This document shows, piece by piece, positions 27,001 to 35,085 of a stretch of 44,640 nucleotides of DNA. The notes below the pieces were generated by a model, which was not told the origin of the DNA, searched no databases, and saw nothing but the letters and a program-made list of their open reading frames with translations. Each line of letters begins with the position of its first letter. Position 1 is the stretch's first letter. This DNA comes from CAMEON01 sp045128275 (lineage in GTDB: Bacteria > Bacillota > Clostridia > Oscillospirales > CAG-272), in the NCBI GenBank assembly GCA_045128275.1, contig JBGVRH010000034.1:1-44640 (forward strand). Direction: 5' to 3'. The position numbers and the translations under genes were made by a program.

Positions 27001-27232
27001 CGGCCTCGGATGCTTCATCGCAGGAATCATCGGTGCAAATGTGCCAATGGTTGGTTTCGTCCTTCTCCCATTTGGAAGAGAACATATGCGTATGGTCTTC
27101 AACTGTAGTATCGTCAGTAGAATCCATCGGTGGCGCATCTGTCGTAGGGTCCGCAGGGTCCTGTTGACCCGTACATGCAGCAATCGTAGCAATTAAAGCA
27201 AGTATCAACAATAAAGACAATAGCTTTTTCAT
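24041..27232 (-). CDS. Multidomain GH43-like lipoprotein
   Basis: 1063 aa; ATG at 27232 chosen over the one at 27244, which sits on the ribosome site AAAGGA. Lipobox IAAC (Cys20). Residues about 50-185 hold Cys-pair repeats (YTCTVCGY, VYCTVCSA, DTCNTCGV) of the kind often found in clostridial surface proteins. About 224-367 is a LamG-like or DUF1080-like sandwich, and about 464-534 an InlB-type B repeat (FQGWYTDRDLTEKYDF, ILYAKWTR). About 554-890 is a five-bladed propeller resembling GH43 (GFDPAVLVEDGKVYVYWG, RFYEGSSIRKVG, HGSICEINGQWYIFYHR). The C-terminus looks like CBM6. Likely an arabinofuranosidase- or xylosidase-type surface enzyme; the substrate is not readable. The AraC gene behind it is the probable regulator. 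Confidence 0.82.
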   Translation of the reverse strand: MKKLLSLLLILALIATIAACTGQQDPADPTTDAPPMDSTDDTTVEDHTHMFSSKWEKDETNHWHICTDDSCDEASEAVAHAYDEGRVTKPATEQETGTKVYTCTVCGYEKNETIEKLPHTHTPADAVEEKRTEATCTTDGTYDTVVYCTVCSAQISRKTTKIPATGHSFNNEDDDTCNTCGVKRLSSDMKYANEYSQTTNRIYGTADGIALDTSDSHGRDLPLAGNTIPGIARKQPLTGNWQVDVKISGSALFTGGGGYASYGINLQAGNKHMKLVVQDRGDGGCTGQCVQFFGTGIGETNVNWPDTTTTWLRFIKDGNKLISYASVDGEVYTLINMTTVPKEFDSVELQIFATQLQRGASYVATVHSVTVSGNLNDTVEEGIVEHVASLIGETIELPAYDLEKAATEDERMTLAKKALTNNEEVRRSGVSIELKANPAGGYTITVAKGNSTKTIDSVRLVGVTTVSFRTNGGSLIPDVKIYDEAACAEPGAPTRSQYTFQGWYTDRDLTEKYDFSKTVTKDLILYAKWTRDDNYEFYKESVGQLTAHQGNPYMALWEHVPDGEPYIFEDPDHPGQYRVYVYGSHDTLKVAYCGYDFVVWSAPVDDLTQWRYDGIIFEAWVDGSRDHLLAPAVAEMVDEKTGKKSYFIYSNNVGGRTSMVAKADRPDGPFEIYNWAPNSNTAVEGPIGFDPAVLVEDGKVYVYWGGPSGAYYAQMDPTTMSTVIEGEPPHLNVPGCQSANVNVADYSIYNDEHVNDWRFYEGSSIRKVGNKYVFIYSREGKSTEPEGSGVYHQLAYGYSDSPTGPWKYGGIIVDAAGEVIDNGDGTYSRTFPSDNTHGSICEINGQWYIFYHRSDNKHARQAMVDAITVEWDEKSVADGGAVRISRAEVTSKGFYLNGLDPYAKHTFGIASYMTGGATIAITYDKTATELPVTNIKDGAVIGIKYFNFDGKKVGTTHLDLELKPLGVDAVIDVYLRPTTAVSTPITTGADGEINSVGVGSYRIGSVELTSDMAKTVTSLRIPLAELDKIDGQWALFFVVRSEKANRNICELYNMQCVSVSADA

Positions 27233-27394
27233 TGTGGGGGACATCCTTTCTTTATGTTTATTTTATACAGTCAACTGCGGAACTGTAGTAAACAAATAAT
27301 GAACTTACGAATCAGATTTTTGTATATTAGTCCCGTAGATGATCCCGCTCTCGTTGTAGGCATCTACAGTAACATAATACAAGACTGCTTTTTC

Positions 27395-27422
27395 ATTATA
27401 ACACATGATTCCTTAATTACAA
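27395..27422 (-). promoter_or_regulatory. Probable promoter of the GH43-like gene
   Basis: Minus strand TTGTAA (27422-27417), 16-bp spacer, TATAAT (27400-27395). It starts right after the terminator of the upstream AraC gene and leaves a leader of about 155 nt. Confidence 0.65.
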
Positions 27423-27430
27423 TAATAAAA

Positions 27431-27459
27431 ACGGGACACGATTCTCAGATCGTGTCCGT
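27431..27459 (-). terminator. Terminator overlapping the AraC stop codon
   Basis: Minus strand hairpin ACGGACACGAT-loop-ATCGTGTCCCGT followed by TTTTTATTATT. The TGA stop of the AraC gene (27447-27445) lies in the loop, so the terminator is built from the last codons. Confidence 0.85.
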
Positions 27460-28293
27460 TTCGTTGAATTTTTTGTATTTTGCGGGAGTGACGCCGTGTA
27501 TTCTTTTGAAATTGTCAATAAGACAAGCGGCGGTAACACCACACATGGTGCTAATCTCACCCACTGAATAATCGGTGGTCCTCAGAAGATACTCGGCATA
27601 TTTGATCTTGGTTGCCATGAGTTTTTCGTGAAAGGTCACACCGTAATACTCCTGCAAAAGGCGATTCAAATGTCTGGAGCTGATGTGAAGCTGAGAGGAT
27701 AGCTCATCCATTGTAAGATTTTGCCCTTCGTTTCCAAATATTCGGTTGAAAAACAGATCTATGATCATGTAAGTGTTTTTCATCTTCATTTCGCGGGAGG
27801 TCTTAGCGGCCTCCTGTTTGGTAAAGCTCCGTTGTACATGCAGTAGGAGGATGGCAAACAGATTTTTGCAGTAGCTCTCATATTCCGGTCTTTGCTCCCG
27901 CGCCTCCAACAATATTTTTGCCATCCATTCTCCCAACTCGGTATCCCTCACCCCTTTGTAATAATGCAGATCGGGAAGCGATGCGAAAAAGGATGCCTGA
28001 TCCATGCCCTGAATATTGAATCCGAGAACATACCCTCCACAGGCGTGTGGGATGATCTCCTCATGGTACACGTTTCGGTTGATGAGAAGCCAATCTCCTT
28101 TTTCCAAAGTAATTTCATCATGAAAATTCATGGTATAAACCGCGTTACCCTCGGTAATATAGTGAAGCTCGAAATGGGAATGGACGTGATTCACCGTGTA
28201 CAACTTTTTGGGGGAATACACCATTTGGTAAAACTTGATATCCGCACCGGATACGTGTATTGTATATTCTGCGTTGTAAATTTGGGGTTCCAT
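27445..28293 (-). CDS. AraC-family transcriptional regulator
   Basis: 282 aa; ATG at 28293 behind AAAGGAG with 6-nt spacing. An in-frame extension upstream to 28455 crosses the promoter and is rejected. The cupin domain shows NHVHSHFELHYITEGNAVYT and EKGDWLLINRNVYHEE. The C-terminal helix-turn-helix pair is LTMDELSSQLHISSRHLNRL and YSVGEISTMCGVTAACLIDN, ending RIHGVTPAKYKKF. It is upstream of, and co-directional with, the GH43-like lipoprotein but separated from it by a terminator and a new promoter. Confidence 0.9.
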   Translation of the reverse strand: MEPQIYNAEYTIHVSGADIKFYQMVYSPKKLYTVNHVHSHFELHYITEGNAVYTMNFHDEITLEKGDWLLINRNVYHEEIIPHACGGYVLGFNIQGMDQASFFASLPDLHYYKGVRDTELGEWMAKILLEAREQRPEYESYCKNLFAILLLHVQRSFTKQEAAKTSREMKMKNTYMIIDLFFNRIFGNEGQNLTMDELSSQLHISSRHLNRLLQEYYGVTFHEKLMATKIKYAEYLLRTTDYSVGEISTMCGVTAACLIDNFKRIHGVTPAKYKKFNETDTI

Positions 28294-28324
28294 ATACGAC
28301 TCCTTTTTCATGACTGACATGTGT

Positions 28325-28353
28325 ATTATACCATATAGTTTTGAAAAAATCAA
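28325..28353 (-). promoter_or_regulatory. Promoter of the AraC gene at 28293
   Basis: Minus strand TTGATT (28353-28348), 17-bp spacer, TATAAT (28330-28325). Confidence 0.8.
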
Positions 28354-28460
28354 TATGATCGCTGACAGCAAAACGATTATTTCGTCGTGATATGTGTTTC
28401 TGTCTTTAACATCACGGAGAATAAAGAATTTCAATTTAGCTTGAAGTTGACCCACTAAAA

Positions 28461-28492
28461 GAAGCCTGATCCGAATTTTCGGATCAGGCTTC
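28461..28492. terminator. Terminator after the GH2 operon and small ORF
   Basis: A perfect 14-bp stem (GAAGCCTGATCCGA with TCGGATCAGGCTTC, loop of 4). The minus-strand tail is TTTTAG and the plus tail TTTGATT. It lies 5 nt past the stop of the small ORF at 28498-28587. Confidence 0.8.
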
Positions 28493-28497
28493 TTTGA

Positions 28498-28587
28498 TTA
28501 TCCTGTTCGTTCATTGAATCCTTCCATCCAATCCGCAAGCTCTGTTCCCGACAGGCTTCTCTCGTTGATATGGATCTCACGATTCAT
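28498..28587 (-). CDS. Possible tiny ORF downstream of the GH2 gene
   Basis: 29 codons from the ATG at 28587. The translation starts MNREIHINERSLSGTELADW and ends with EGFNERTG, with a natural residue mix, and a strong terminator follows directly. The only GGAGG (28616-28612) is 24 nt before the ATG and half buried in a hairpin, so translation is uncertain. Coding-like codons also continue in frame upstream without a start (RIGIRKTVK), so it could be the tail of a lost gene. No family recognised. Confidence 0.3.
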   Translation of the reverse strand: MNREIHINERSLSGTELADWMEGFNERTG

Positions 28588-28614
28588 TTTCACCGTCTTA
28601 CGGATACCGATCCT

Positions 28615-28657
28615 CCATGGAGAACCGCGACGCGCTTTTACGCTCGGTTCTCCATGG
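28615..28657. other. Hairpin after the GH2 stop codon
   Basis: A 13-bp stem (CCATGGAGAACCG with CGGTTCTCCATGG) lies 14 nt after the GH2 stop. It is followed by TTTTTTT only on the plus strand, where no gene precedes it. On the minus strand it lacks a U-run, so it may protect the mRNA 3' end or pause transcription while 28461-28492 terminates. Confidence 0.65.
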
Positions 28658-28670
28658 TTTTTTTACGCCT

Positions 28671-31600
28671 TTACGGCTCGGAGCTACTGAAATCGTAAGC
28701 CACCACCGCGTCGCTGAGGACGGCGTTGGGATTCAAGGCCGAGACCTCCGAGGCATCCAGCGCGCGGGAATAGATCTGGATCCCCGCCAGCAGACCGCGC
28801 AGGGTTCTTCCCTGCTGTTGATCAATGCCCACGCCGGGGGCAAACTTATTGGAATTCACCTCGCTCGTGTGGTCGCGCTGAGCCACAAGAACACCGTCCA
28901 CGTAGAGCTTGAGTCCTGCGCTGTCACGGACCGCCGTGAGGAACAGCCACTGCTTGGCTGGGACACTTGTGGCAACGCTCACCCACCCGCCGGAGTACAC
29001 GTAGAACTGTAAGTCTCCGCTGTTGTTGGTCTTCACGGCCACCTGCGTGTCTCCCTTGGCAAAGATGATGTTGTGACTTCCCGTATCGGCCAGATTCACC
29101 CAAGCCGCGATGGTAAACTCGGAGGTGCCGGACAAAGTCTTGTTGATGGTGCCGTCCGCATCGGGAATGGGGAAATTACCGCTGAAGATGTAGCCCGAGG
29201 GAGAGTCCTTGTCTGCAAAGACCACGCTGTTCTCGGCGGTAGCATCATGGCCATTCCCCGTCAGATCCTTTACGGTGATATCCTGTCCCTTTTGGGTCTC
29301 CAGATAAACCAGCATATCGTAGGTCGTCACGAGCTTCTTCTGCGCCTCGGTCAAGGCATCGTAAGCGGCTCGTACTGCCTTGATATTCGTCTGATCGAAC
29401 AGAAGGCCGCGGATGGCATTATTGACCTGCTCCGCCATCATGGCATCGATCTCGGCATCACCGCGGGATACGCTGTCTCTCCACAGACGGGCCAGCTCCG
29501 TCAGGGCCGAGGCATCGGCACCCTTGGCAAAGGGGACGAGGGTCACAGAGAAGGTCAGGGTCTCCCCGACGGGGATCCGATACTGGGGCAGGGTCTCGGG
29601 GCCGTTGGAGGAGCCCGTGCCGCGGGACATATACGAAAGCGTCAGATACGTGAAGGAGGGATCGGCGGGCAGGCGGTAGGTAAACCTACTGCGTTCTATG
29701 TCACTCACCGAGAAATGCAGTGCCTGCGCCTCCATGGACTGTGCCACGGCCATGAGACCGGTATTCATGCCCTTGGCGGTCAGGGCATACCAGCGCACAC
29801 CCATCCGATTCCCGCAATCCTGGGGCTTACCGAAGGGATAGAAGTTATGAGTCACGGTAGAGGTATACACACCGGGGATGTTCCCGCGCATACGGTCCAC
29901 GAAGCCATCCTGCTCACCGTAGCCGTACCAGGTCGCCTGCTCGTAGGAGGCGGGGAGGGTCAGGATCAGACCGTAGCGATCCATTTCACCCTTGGTGGCA
30001 TCGGCATCCAGCACAGCCTCGATCCCGATCTCGCCGCTTCCGTACACGGTATAGCGGATGGTCTGGGTGGAGGAGCCCGCGCTACGGACAGGCATCACGG
30101 CGACGATCTCCACGCTCTTTTTGTCATCGGAGATTTCAAAGGTCATGGATGTGGCCGTACCCACGGCGGCATCCTTCCAGTAATCGCTTCGGTCACCGGG
30201 GAGCGTCGCGCGGTGATAGGTGGGGGTCAGGGGCTTGCTCAGAATGCTTTCGTTTTGGTAGGTATAGGAAGCCAGCGCGCCGTCCTTTTTGGTGAAGCGG
30301 GCCTCAAAGTCATCTCCCTTGACCACGATGGCATCGCCGTCCTCGGTGACGGTGACAGCCGTCATGGCATTGCGGTCAGCGGACACGTGGGTCACCTCCA
30401 CGGGCAGATCAAAGGACTCATGGGCGACCTCGTAGCCTGCGGAGGCCCATTCGGTGTCTGCCTTCAGCTTGGCGTACATCACCAGAGCGAACTCGTCATC
30501 CGCCGCAATGGAGGCGGGGAGCTTGTAGGGGATCGTCACCTCCACGGTCTTGCCGGGGGCGCAGGAGACGGCCACGTCTCCGCTGTCCATGACGATGCCG
30601 TTTCGTCTCAGCTCGTAAGAGATCGTATAGGCCGACAGATCTGTATACTTATTCTCGTTATAGACCTGCACCTTGCCTGCCTTCAAGCCCTGCACGTCCG
30701 AGGTGAACCAGATGCTCTGGTACACGTACTTGACCTCAACGGCCTCGGGCTGGAGGCTTCGGTCGGGGAAAACGATGCCTTCATGGCAGCCATCGGAGTC
30801 GTTCTCCCAACCGCCCCACGCGCCGTCGTAGCCGTAGTAGTAGCCGGCACCCAGGTAGTCGTTCTGTTTGCCGGGGACGGGAGTGTAGATGGTCTGATCC
30901 ACGAAGTCCCAAATGTAGCCGCCCAGCACGTTATCGTAGGCGCGGATGGCCTCCCAGTACTCGTACAGGTGACCGATGGCGTTACCGCGGCTGTGGACGT
31001 ACTCATTCAGGAGCCAGGGCATGTGATTGGGGGCCTTGCCCTTTTCCACCACGTAGCTGATGTCGCTGTACATATTGCAGGCCAGATCCTCGCCGCCGCC
31101 AAAGCCGCACAGGGTGGTCATGCGGGTGGGATCCAGAGCGCGGGTCTCGGCGGCCATCTCCTTGAACACCAGAGAGCCGTGTACCTCGTTGCCCAGAGAC
31201 CAGATCAGCACCGAGGTGCGGTTCTTCTCCAGCTCCACCATGGACAGCATACGATCCTTCAGCATCTCGCGGAAGTAGGTCTCGTTCTCCTCCGCGCTGA
31301 TGCCCCAGTGGGATTCGATGTTGGCCTCGGACATCACCAGAATACCGTAGCGGTCGCAGAGGTAGTACATATATTTGTCATTGGGGTAATGAGAGGTACG
31401 CAGGGCGTTAATATTGAGCTGCTTCATGATCTCTACGTCCTTTTGGTAGAGCTCGTGGGATACGTACTTGCCCGTGGCACCGTCGATATCGTGGCGGTTC
31501 ACGCCCTTCAACAGGATCTTCTTGCCGTTGAGCAGAACGTCGCCGTAGGCATCGTTGGGACGGTCTCCCACGGTGGGGGTAAACTCCAGCTCACGGAAGC

Positions 31601-32993
31601 CCAGCTGCTGGGCCATACTGCCGTAGTAGGCACCGTCCGCGCCGTAGAGGGAGATCACAAGGGTGTAGAGGTAGGGATCCTCGTCCGACCAGAGGTGAGG
31701 TTTCTTGACCAGACGGGACATATCCAGCACCGCGGTCTCGCCCGATGCGAGAGCCTCGGACATGGAAGCCGTCAGAGGATCGTCGGCAAAGAGGTTCTTC
31801 CCCGTGTGATCCAGCAGGGCTACGTCCACAAGGAAGTCGGCGGGGATCTCACCCGTGGTCTTGTTCAGAAGATCCACCGAGATAGCCAGGGTAGCATCGG
31901 TATAGGTCTTGTCCAGATCCGTGGTGACGGTGTAATCGTACATCTGCACGCAAGGAGCGGAGTAGAGCCATACGTCACGGAAAATGCCCGCCAAACGGAA
32001 CATATCCTGATTCTCAAAGTAGCTTCCGTCGCACCAACGCATGACCATAACGGCGAGGATATTTTCAGAGCCGTCCTTGTTGAGGTAGGGGGTCAGATCG
32101 AATTCCGTGAGGTCGTAGCTGCTCTCGGAGTAGCCCACCTGATAACCGTTGACCCACACGTAGTAGCAGCTCTCCACACCGCCGAAGGCGATGTAGACGG
32201 AACGGTCAGCCTCCAGCCAGCGCCCGTCCACCGTAAAGGAGGTACGGTAGAAGCCCACGGGGTTGAAGGCCGTGGGAGCCTCAGGGATCTCAGCTTTGTT
32301 CTCGTCAAAGTATTGCCACGGATAGATGGTGTTGGAATAGATGGGGAAATCAAAGCCCTGGGTCTGCCAGGAGGCAGGGAGGGTCACATCCTTGAAGCCG
32401 CCGTAGTAGGCCTTCTTCTCGGTGCCCACGGTGTGATCACCGGTATACTTCGGCGCGCTTGCCATATCGTAATCGGGCTTATGGAATTCTCCGTACACCC
32501 CCGCCGACTTGGCCTTGTCCAGATTCTTATAGACTGCCAGCTGCCATGTCTTTTCCTCGCCCGTCAGAAGCTGATAGTTCTTGGATCGGCTGTAATCGTA
32601 ATTCACAGCACCCAGTACAGCATCCTGTACGGATTGATAGATCAGGGTTTCAGAGGAGTGGTAGGCCATACTGTTGGCGGAAAAGATTTCGGTCTGCCGT
32701 ATGGCATTACCGTCCACGTCGGGAAGAAGCTTACCCGTCCACTCGTTGCCCGTAAAGACCGTATCTCCCGCCTGACGGGTGGTGGAAACGGTGTAAGGCA
32801 GGGGTACCGTCTGGTCGATGAGTTCGGGCGGGATCGTATCGGCCTCTGTCTGGGAATCGGTGGTATCGGGCTGCCCGTTCGTCATTTCGTTCGTGATCCC
32901 GTCTGTTGTCTCTGTCGGAGGCGTGCTCGGACGGCATCCCGCAAGCATCAGGATCGCCATCAGAAGCGCTCCGATCGTTATACGCTTTTTCAT
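28671..32993 (-). CDS. GH2 beta-galactosidase-like lipoprotein with C-terminal LamG domain
   Basis: 1440 aa. ATG at 32993 gives MKKRITIG and lipobox LAGC (Cys20), with AAAGGA 11 nt upstream; ATG at 33002 is an alternative. It has the full LacZ order: sugar-binding jelly roll (about 200-345), Ig-like domain, and TIM barrel with acid/base Glu603 in WSLGNEVHG and nucleophile Glu664 in LLNEYVHSRGN. The LacZ small domain follows, beginning near FTKKDGALASYTYQNES. The C-terminal 180 residues form a LamG/concanavalin-like domain (TSEFTIAAWVNL, LKLYVDGVLVA, LAGIQIYSRALDASEV). A surface beta-galactosidase or related exo-enzyme. It follows the TIM-barrel gene by 34 nt, and an AraC gene diverges further upstream. 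Confidence 0.92.
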   Translation of the reverse strand: MKKRITIGALLMAILMLAGCRPSTPPTETTDGITNEMTNGQPDTTDSQTEADTIPPELIDQTVPLPYTVSTTRQAGDTVFTGNEWTGKLLPDVDGNAIRQTEIFSANSMAYHSSETLIYQSVQDAVLGAVNYDYSRSKNYQLLTGEEKTWQLAVYKNLDKAKSAGVYGEFHKPDYDMASAPKYTGDHTVGTEKKAYYGGFKDVTLPASWQTQGFDFPIYSNTIYPWQYFDENKAEIPEAPTAFNPVGFYRTSFTVDGRWLEADRSVYIAFGGVESCYYVWVNGYQVGYSESSYDLTEFDLTPYLNKDGSENILAVMVMRWCDGSYFENQDMFRLAGIFRDVWLYSAPCVQMYDYTVTTDLDKTYTDATLAISVDLLNKTTGEIPADFLVDVALLDHTGKNLFADDPLTASMSEALASGETAVLDMSRLVKKPHLWSDEDPYLYTLVISLYGADGAYYGSMAQQLGFRELEFTPTVGDRPNDAYGDVLLNGKKILLKGVNRHDIDGATGKYVSHELYQKDVEIMKQLNINALRTSHYPNDKYMYYLCDRYGILVMSEANIESHWGISAEENETYFREMLKDRMLSMVELEKNRTSVLIWSLGNEVHGSLVFKEMAAETRALDPTRMTTLCGFGGGEDLACNMYSDISYVVEKGKAPNHMPWLLNEYVHSRGNAIGHLYEYWEAIRAYDNVLGGYIWDFVDQTIYTPVPGKQNDYLGAGYYYGYDGAWGGWENDSDGCHEGIVFPDRSLQPEAVEVKYVYQSIWFTSDVQGLKAGKVQVYNENKYTDLSAYTISYELRRNGIVMDSGDVAVSCAPGKTVEVTIPYKLPASIAADDEFALVMYAKLKADTEWASAGYEVAHESFDLPVEVTHVSADRNAMTAVTVTEDGDAIVVKGDDFEARFTKKDGALASYTYQNESILSKPLTPTYHRATLPGDRSDYWKDAAVGTATSMTFEISDDKKSVEIVAVMPVRSAGSSTQTIRYTVYGSGEIGIEAVLDADATKGEMDRYGLILTLPASYEQATWYGYGEQDGFVDRMRGNIPGVYTSTVTHNFYPFGKPQDCGNRMGVRWYALTAKGMNTGLMAVAQSMEAQALHFSVSDIERSRFTYRLPADPSFTYLTLSYMSRGTGSSNGPETLPQYRIPVGETLTFSVTLVPFAKGADASALTELARLWRDSVSRGDAEIDAMMAEQVNNAIRGLLFDQTNIKAVRAAYDALTEAQKKLVTTYDMLVYLETQKGQDITVKDLTGNGHDATAENSVVFADKDSPSGYIFSGNFPIPDADGTINKTLSGTSEFTIAAWVNLADTGSHNIIFAKGDTQVAVKTNNSGDLQFYVYSGGWVSVATSVPAKQWLFLTAVRDSAGLKLYVDGVLVAQRDHTSEVNSNKFAPGVGIDQQQGRTLRGLLAGIQIYSRALDASEVSALNPNAVLSDAVVAYDFSSSEP

Positions 32994-33027
32994 GCTTTGC
33001 ATCTTCCTTTCTGTTTCCATATATGGG

Positions 33028-33813
33028 TCATACCGTTTTGAAGATTTCCATGAAGGGTCTCGCGTCACGGATGGCCGTGTCAAAATCCGGTTTCCAATTG
33101 CATTCCAAGCTAATGCGCTCAATCTTGGGACACTTGGCAAGTGCGTCTGCCACCTGCTTCAAGGTCTCCTCATCCTCCGCGGAAGGTGCCAATCGATCAC
33201 CCCGTCTCGCAAAATGGGCGTGGAACAATTGATCCGCATACGCGGGGAGGGCGGACATATCCTCCTCGTTGTTCCAGAAATGATAAAAGTCAACCAAAGT
33301 GCCCACGGCAGGGTGTCCCGACAGCTCGGCCACGGCAGCGCCCTCCTTCACGGTATGAATGAAGTTACACTCCCTGCGTGACAGGGGCTCTACCACGATC
33401 CTCATACCATGCCTTGAGGCGATCTCGCCCAGAACTGCCAGCACCTTGGCGAACTGCCGCTCGGTCTCTTCCCTGGTCATCCCCTCGGGAATACCGCGGA
33501 CGTAGCCGCTTCCGATGACCGCGATCTTACCTCCCCACATGGCGGCACGGGAAAAGCCCTTTTCGGCAAAGGCCGCAATGCGCTCCAGCAGAGGCGCCTG
33601 ATGTCCGTCAAGGGCATACAATTTGCTCCCGCCCGGGAAGAAGATACAGAAGGCCTCTGCCTTGATGGGAGATGCCTGCACAATGGCAGTCATTTCCGCA
33701 AAAGCTTGGTCATCGAGACCCGTCATCCAGCTGAAATTCGGCTCGATATAATCGTAGCCCAATTCCGCTGCCAATTGCATCTTGTCCGGTGACGTACATA
33801 CTCCGATCTTCAT
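33028..33813 (-). CDS. Sugar phosphate isomerase/epimerase-like TIM barrel protein
   Basis: 261 aa, ATG at 33813 behind GGGAGGAATGAATC. The fold is that of the xylose-isomerase-like/AP endonuclease 2 barrel. Candidate metal ligands lie at strand ends: Glu in RIVVEPLSRRECNFIHT, Asp/His in LVDFYHFW, His in LFHAHFARRGDR, and Glu in ISLECNWKPDF. No signal peptide, so cytoplasmic. It is the first gene of the operon with the GH2 enzyme and probably converts a sugar or keto-sugar released by the surface enzymes. Hydroxypyruvate isomerase, IolE-like dehydratase and tagatose-epimerase-like roles are all possible. Confidence 0.85.
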   Translation of the reverse strand: MKIGVCTSPDKMQLAAELGYDYIEPNFSWMTGLDDQAFAEMTAIVQASPIKAEAFCIFFPGGSKLYALDGHQAPLLERIAAFAEKGFSRAAMWGGKIAVIGSGYVRGIPEGMTREETERQFAKVLAVLGEIASRHGMRIVVEPLSRRECNFIHTVKEGAAVAELSGHPAVGTLVDFYHFWNNEEDMSALPAYADQLFHAHFARRGDRLAPSAEDEETLKQVADALAKCPKIERISLECNWKPDFDTAIRDARPFMEIFKTV

Positions 33814-33942
33814 GATTCATTCCTCCCAATTCATTTCAAATCATTTCGCAAAAGCAAGCGCGGGGTTTCGTAAGCAATCGCAGGGAATATCCATATGTTA
33901 GCATTATTTTTATGCAGGCAGGGACGTATGCTTCATTACTTG

Positions 33943-33971
33943 TTGACAAAACGCACGACTTGCGGTATAAT
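33943..33971 (+). promoter_or_regulatory. Promoter of the AraC gene at 34106
   Basis: TTGACA (33943-33948), 17-bp spacer, TATAAT (33966-33971). The leader to the ATG is about 130 nt and AT-rich. The divergent minus-strand promoter for the TIM-barrel operon is not clear; TCATTTC occurs twice 11 bp apart in the first 40 bp upstream of that gene. Confidence 0.85.
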
Positions 33972-34105
33972 AGTCACAAAAGCTGATAGCGCCATCCATT
34001 ATACCTTGTTATTATTATACAACAAATCACATATGAACTCAATGAACAATCGTATGCTTTTCCATGCCGCTATTTGCACTATATTAAGATAAGGAGGCAT
34101 ATATC

Positions 34106-34840
34106 ATGAATATTGATTACGATGTTTTTCATTACCGCAACGTAAAGCTTTTCAGCGTATTTGAGCTTCATCCCTGTATCATAGAGTATTTTGATCTGAC
34201 CATGGTCTTGACCGGTGAGCTTTCCTATCGGATCAATGATGAGCAGATCACCTTGAAGCAGGGAGATGTCATGCTGCTACCTCCCGGAACGCGGAGGGAA
34301 CGGGATTTGCAAACCAAGGAAGTGCATTATATCAGCTTCAATTTCTACACAAAGCGTGATTTTGATCTGCCGCTCGTCATGAGAGGTGCCGTTACCGCCG
34401 AGATCCGCGCCCTCTTTAAGGCCTTTACGCCTCCCCATCTTTCGGTTTTGGACAGAGGCATGGAGAAAGCAGCCTACATCGTTGGATATATTTTAGAAGC
34501 GTTGACGGTGTTCAATCAGCGTAATAGCAAAAATCCTCATATTCAAAATGCTCTCAGCTATATTGACGAACACATTTTTGAGGCGGTCACTCTCTCCTCC
34601 CTCGCCGCTCATCTGCATCTGTCCCGAGAGTATACCGCATCCCTCTTCAAAAAAGAAGTGGGGATCCCCGTTTCGGCTTACGTCAACGAAAAAAAGTTAT
34701 TGCTCGCCCGCGATCTGATCCGTGACGATGAATATTCCCTGTCAGACATTGCCAAAATGCTCGGTTATGCGAATTACGGATACTTCTCACGGTTGTATAA
34801 AAAACGGTTTGGAGCTTCACCGTCACGATACCAATTCTGA
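34106..34840 (+). CDS. AraC-family transcriptional regulator
   Basis: 244 aa, ATG at 34106 behind AAGGAGG. The cupin part includes LTGELSYRINDEQITLKQGD and VMLLPPGTRRERDL. The C-terminal helix-turn-helix pair is VTLSSLAAHLHLSREYTASL and YSLSDIAKMLGYANYGYFSR, ending KRFGASPSRYQF, a textbook AraC tail. It diverges from the TIM-barrel/GH2 operon, its likely target. Confidence 0.92.
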   Translation: MNIDYDVFHYRNVKLFSVFELHPCIIEYFDLTMVLTGELSYRINDEQITLKQGDVMLLPPGTRRERDLQTKEVHYISFNFYTKRDFDLPLVMRGAVTAEIRALFKAFTPPHLSVLDRGMEKAAYIVGYILEALTVFNQRNSKNPHIQNALSYIDEHIFEAVTLSSLAAHLHLSREYTASLFKKEVGIPVSAYVNEKKLLLARDLIRDDEYSLSDIAKMLGYANYGYFSRLYKKRFGASPSRYQF

Positions 34841-34910
34841 CGTTTTTCTCTTATCCCCGGCAGGGGAAGGCTGTAGGGGGGCTACATATTCGAGGAAGGG
34901 CTCACCAAAA

Positions 34911-34994
34911 CCAACCTAAATTAACCCTTCAAATCAGGTTGGTTTTTTCTTTTCATAAATAAACAGGCGCGCGGCTCAATGTTCCGCGCGCCTG
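34911..34994 (+). repeat. Two-hairpin intergenic element, copy 2 (terminator of the AraC gene)
   Basis: CCAACCTAAATT with AATCAGGTTGG and TTTTTT at 34911-34947, then a perfect 11-bp hairpin CAGGCGCGCGG/CCGCGCGCCTG at 34964-34994. The same two-hairpin order occurs at 2801-2890 after the tRNAs. The second hairpin also has TTTATTTATG after it on the minus strand and can end the AraC gene at 35086. The rest of 34841-35085 shows no convincing gene. Confidence 0.75.
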
Positions 34995-35085
34995 TATGTT
35001 TCCTGAACACGTATCTCCGACAAACGCGTTTTGAGCAGCACCCGCGTATCACGTACCTTTTGCGAGCCGTCCATCAGGCGAACAG

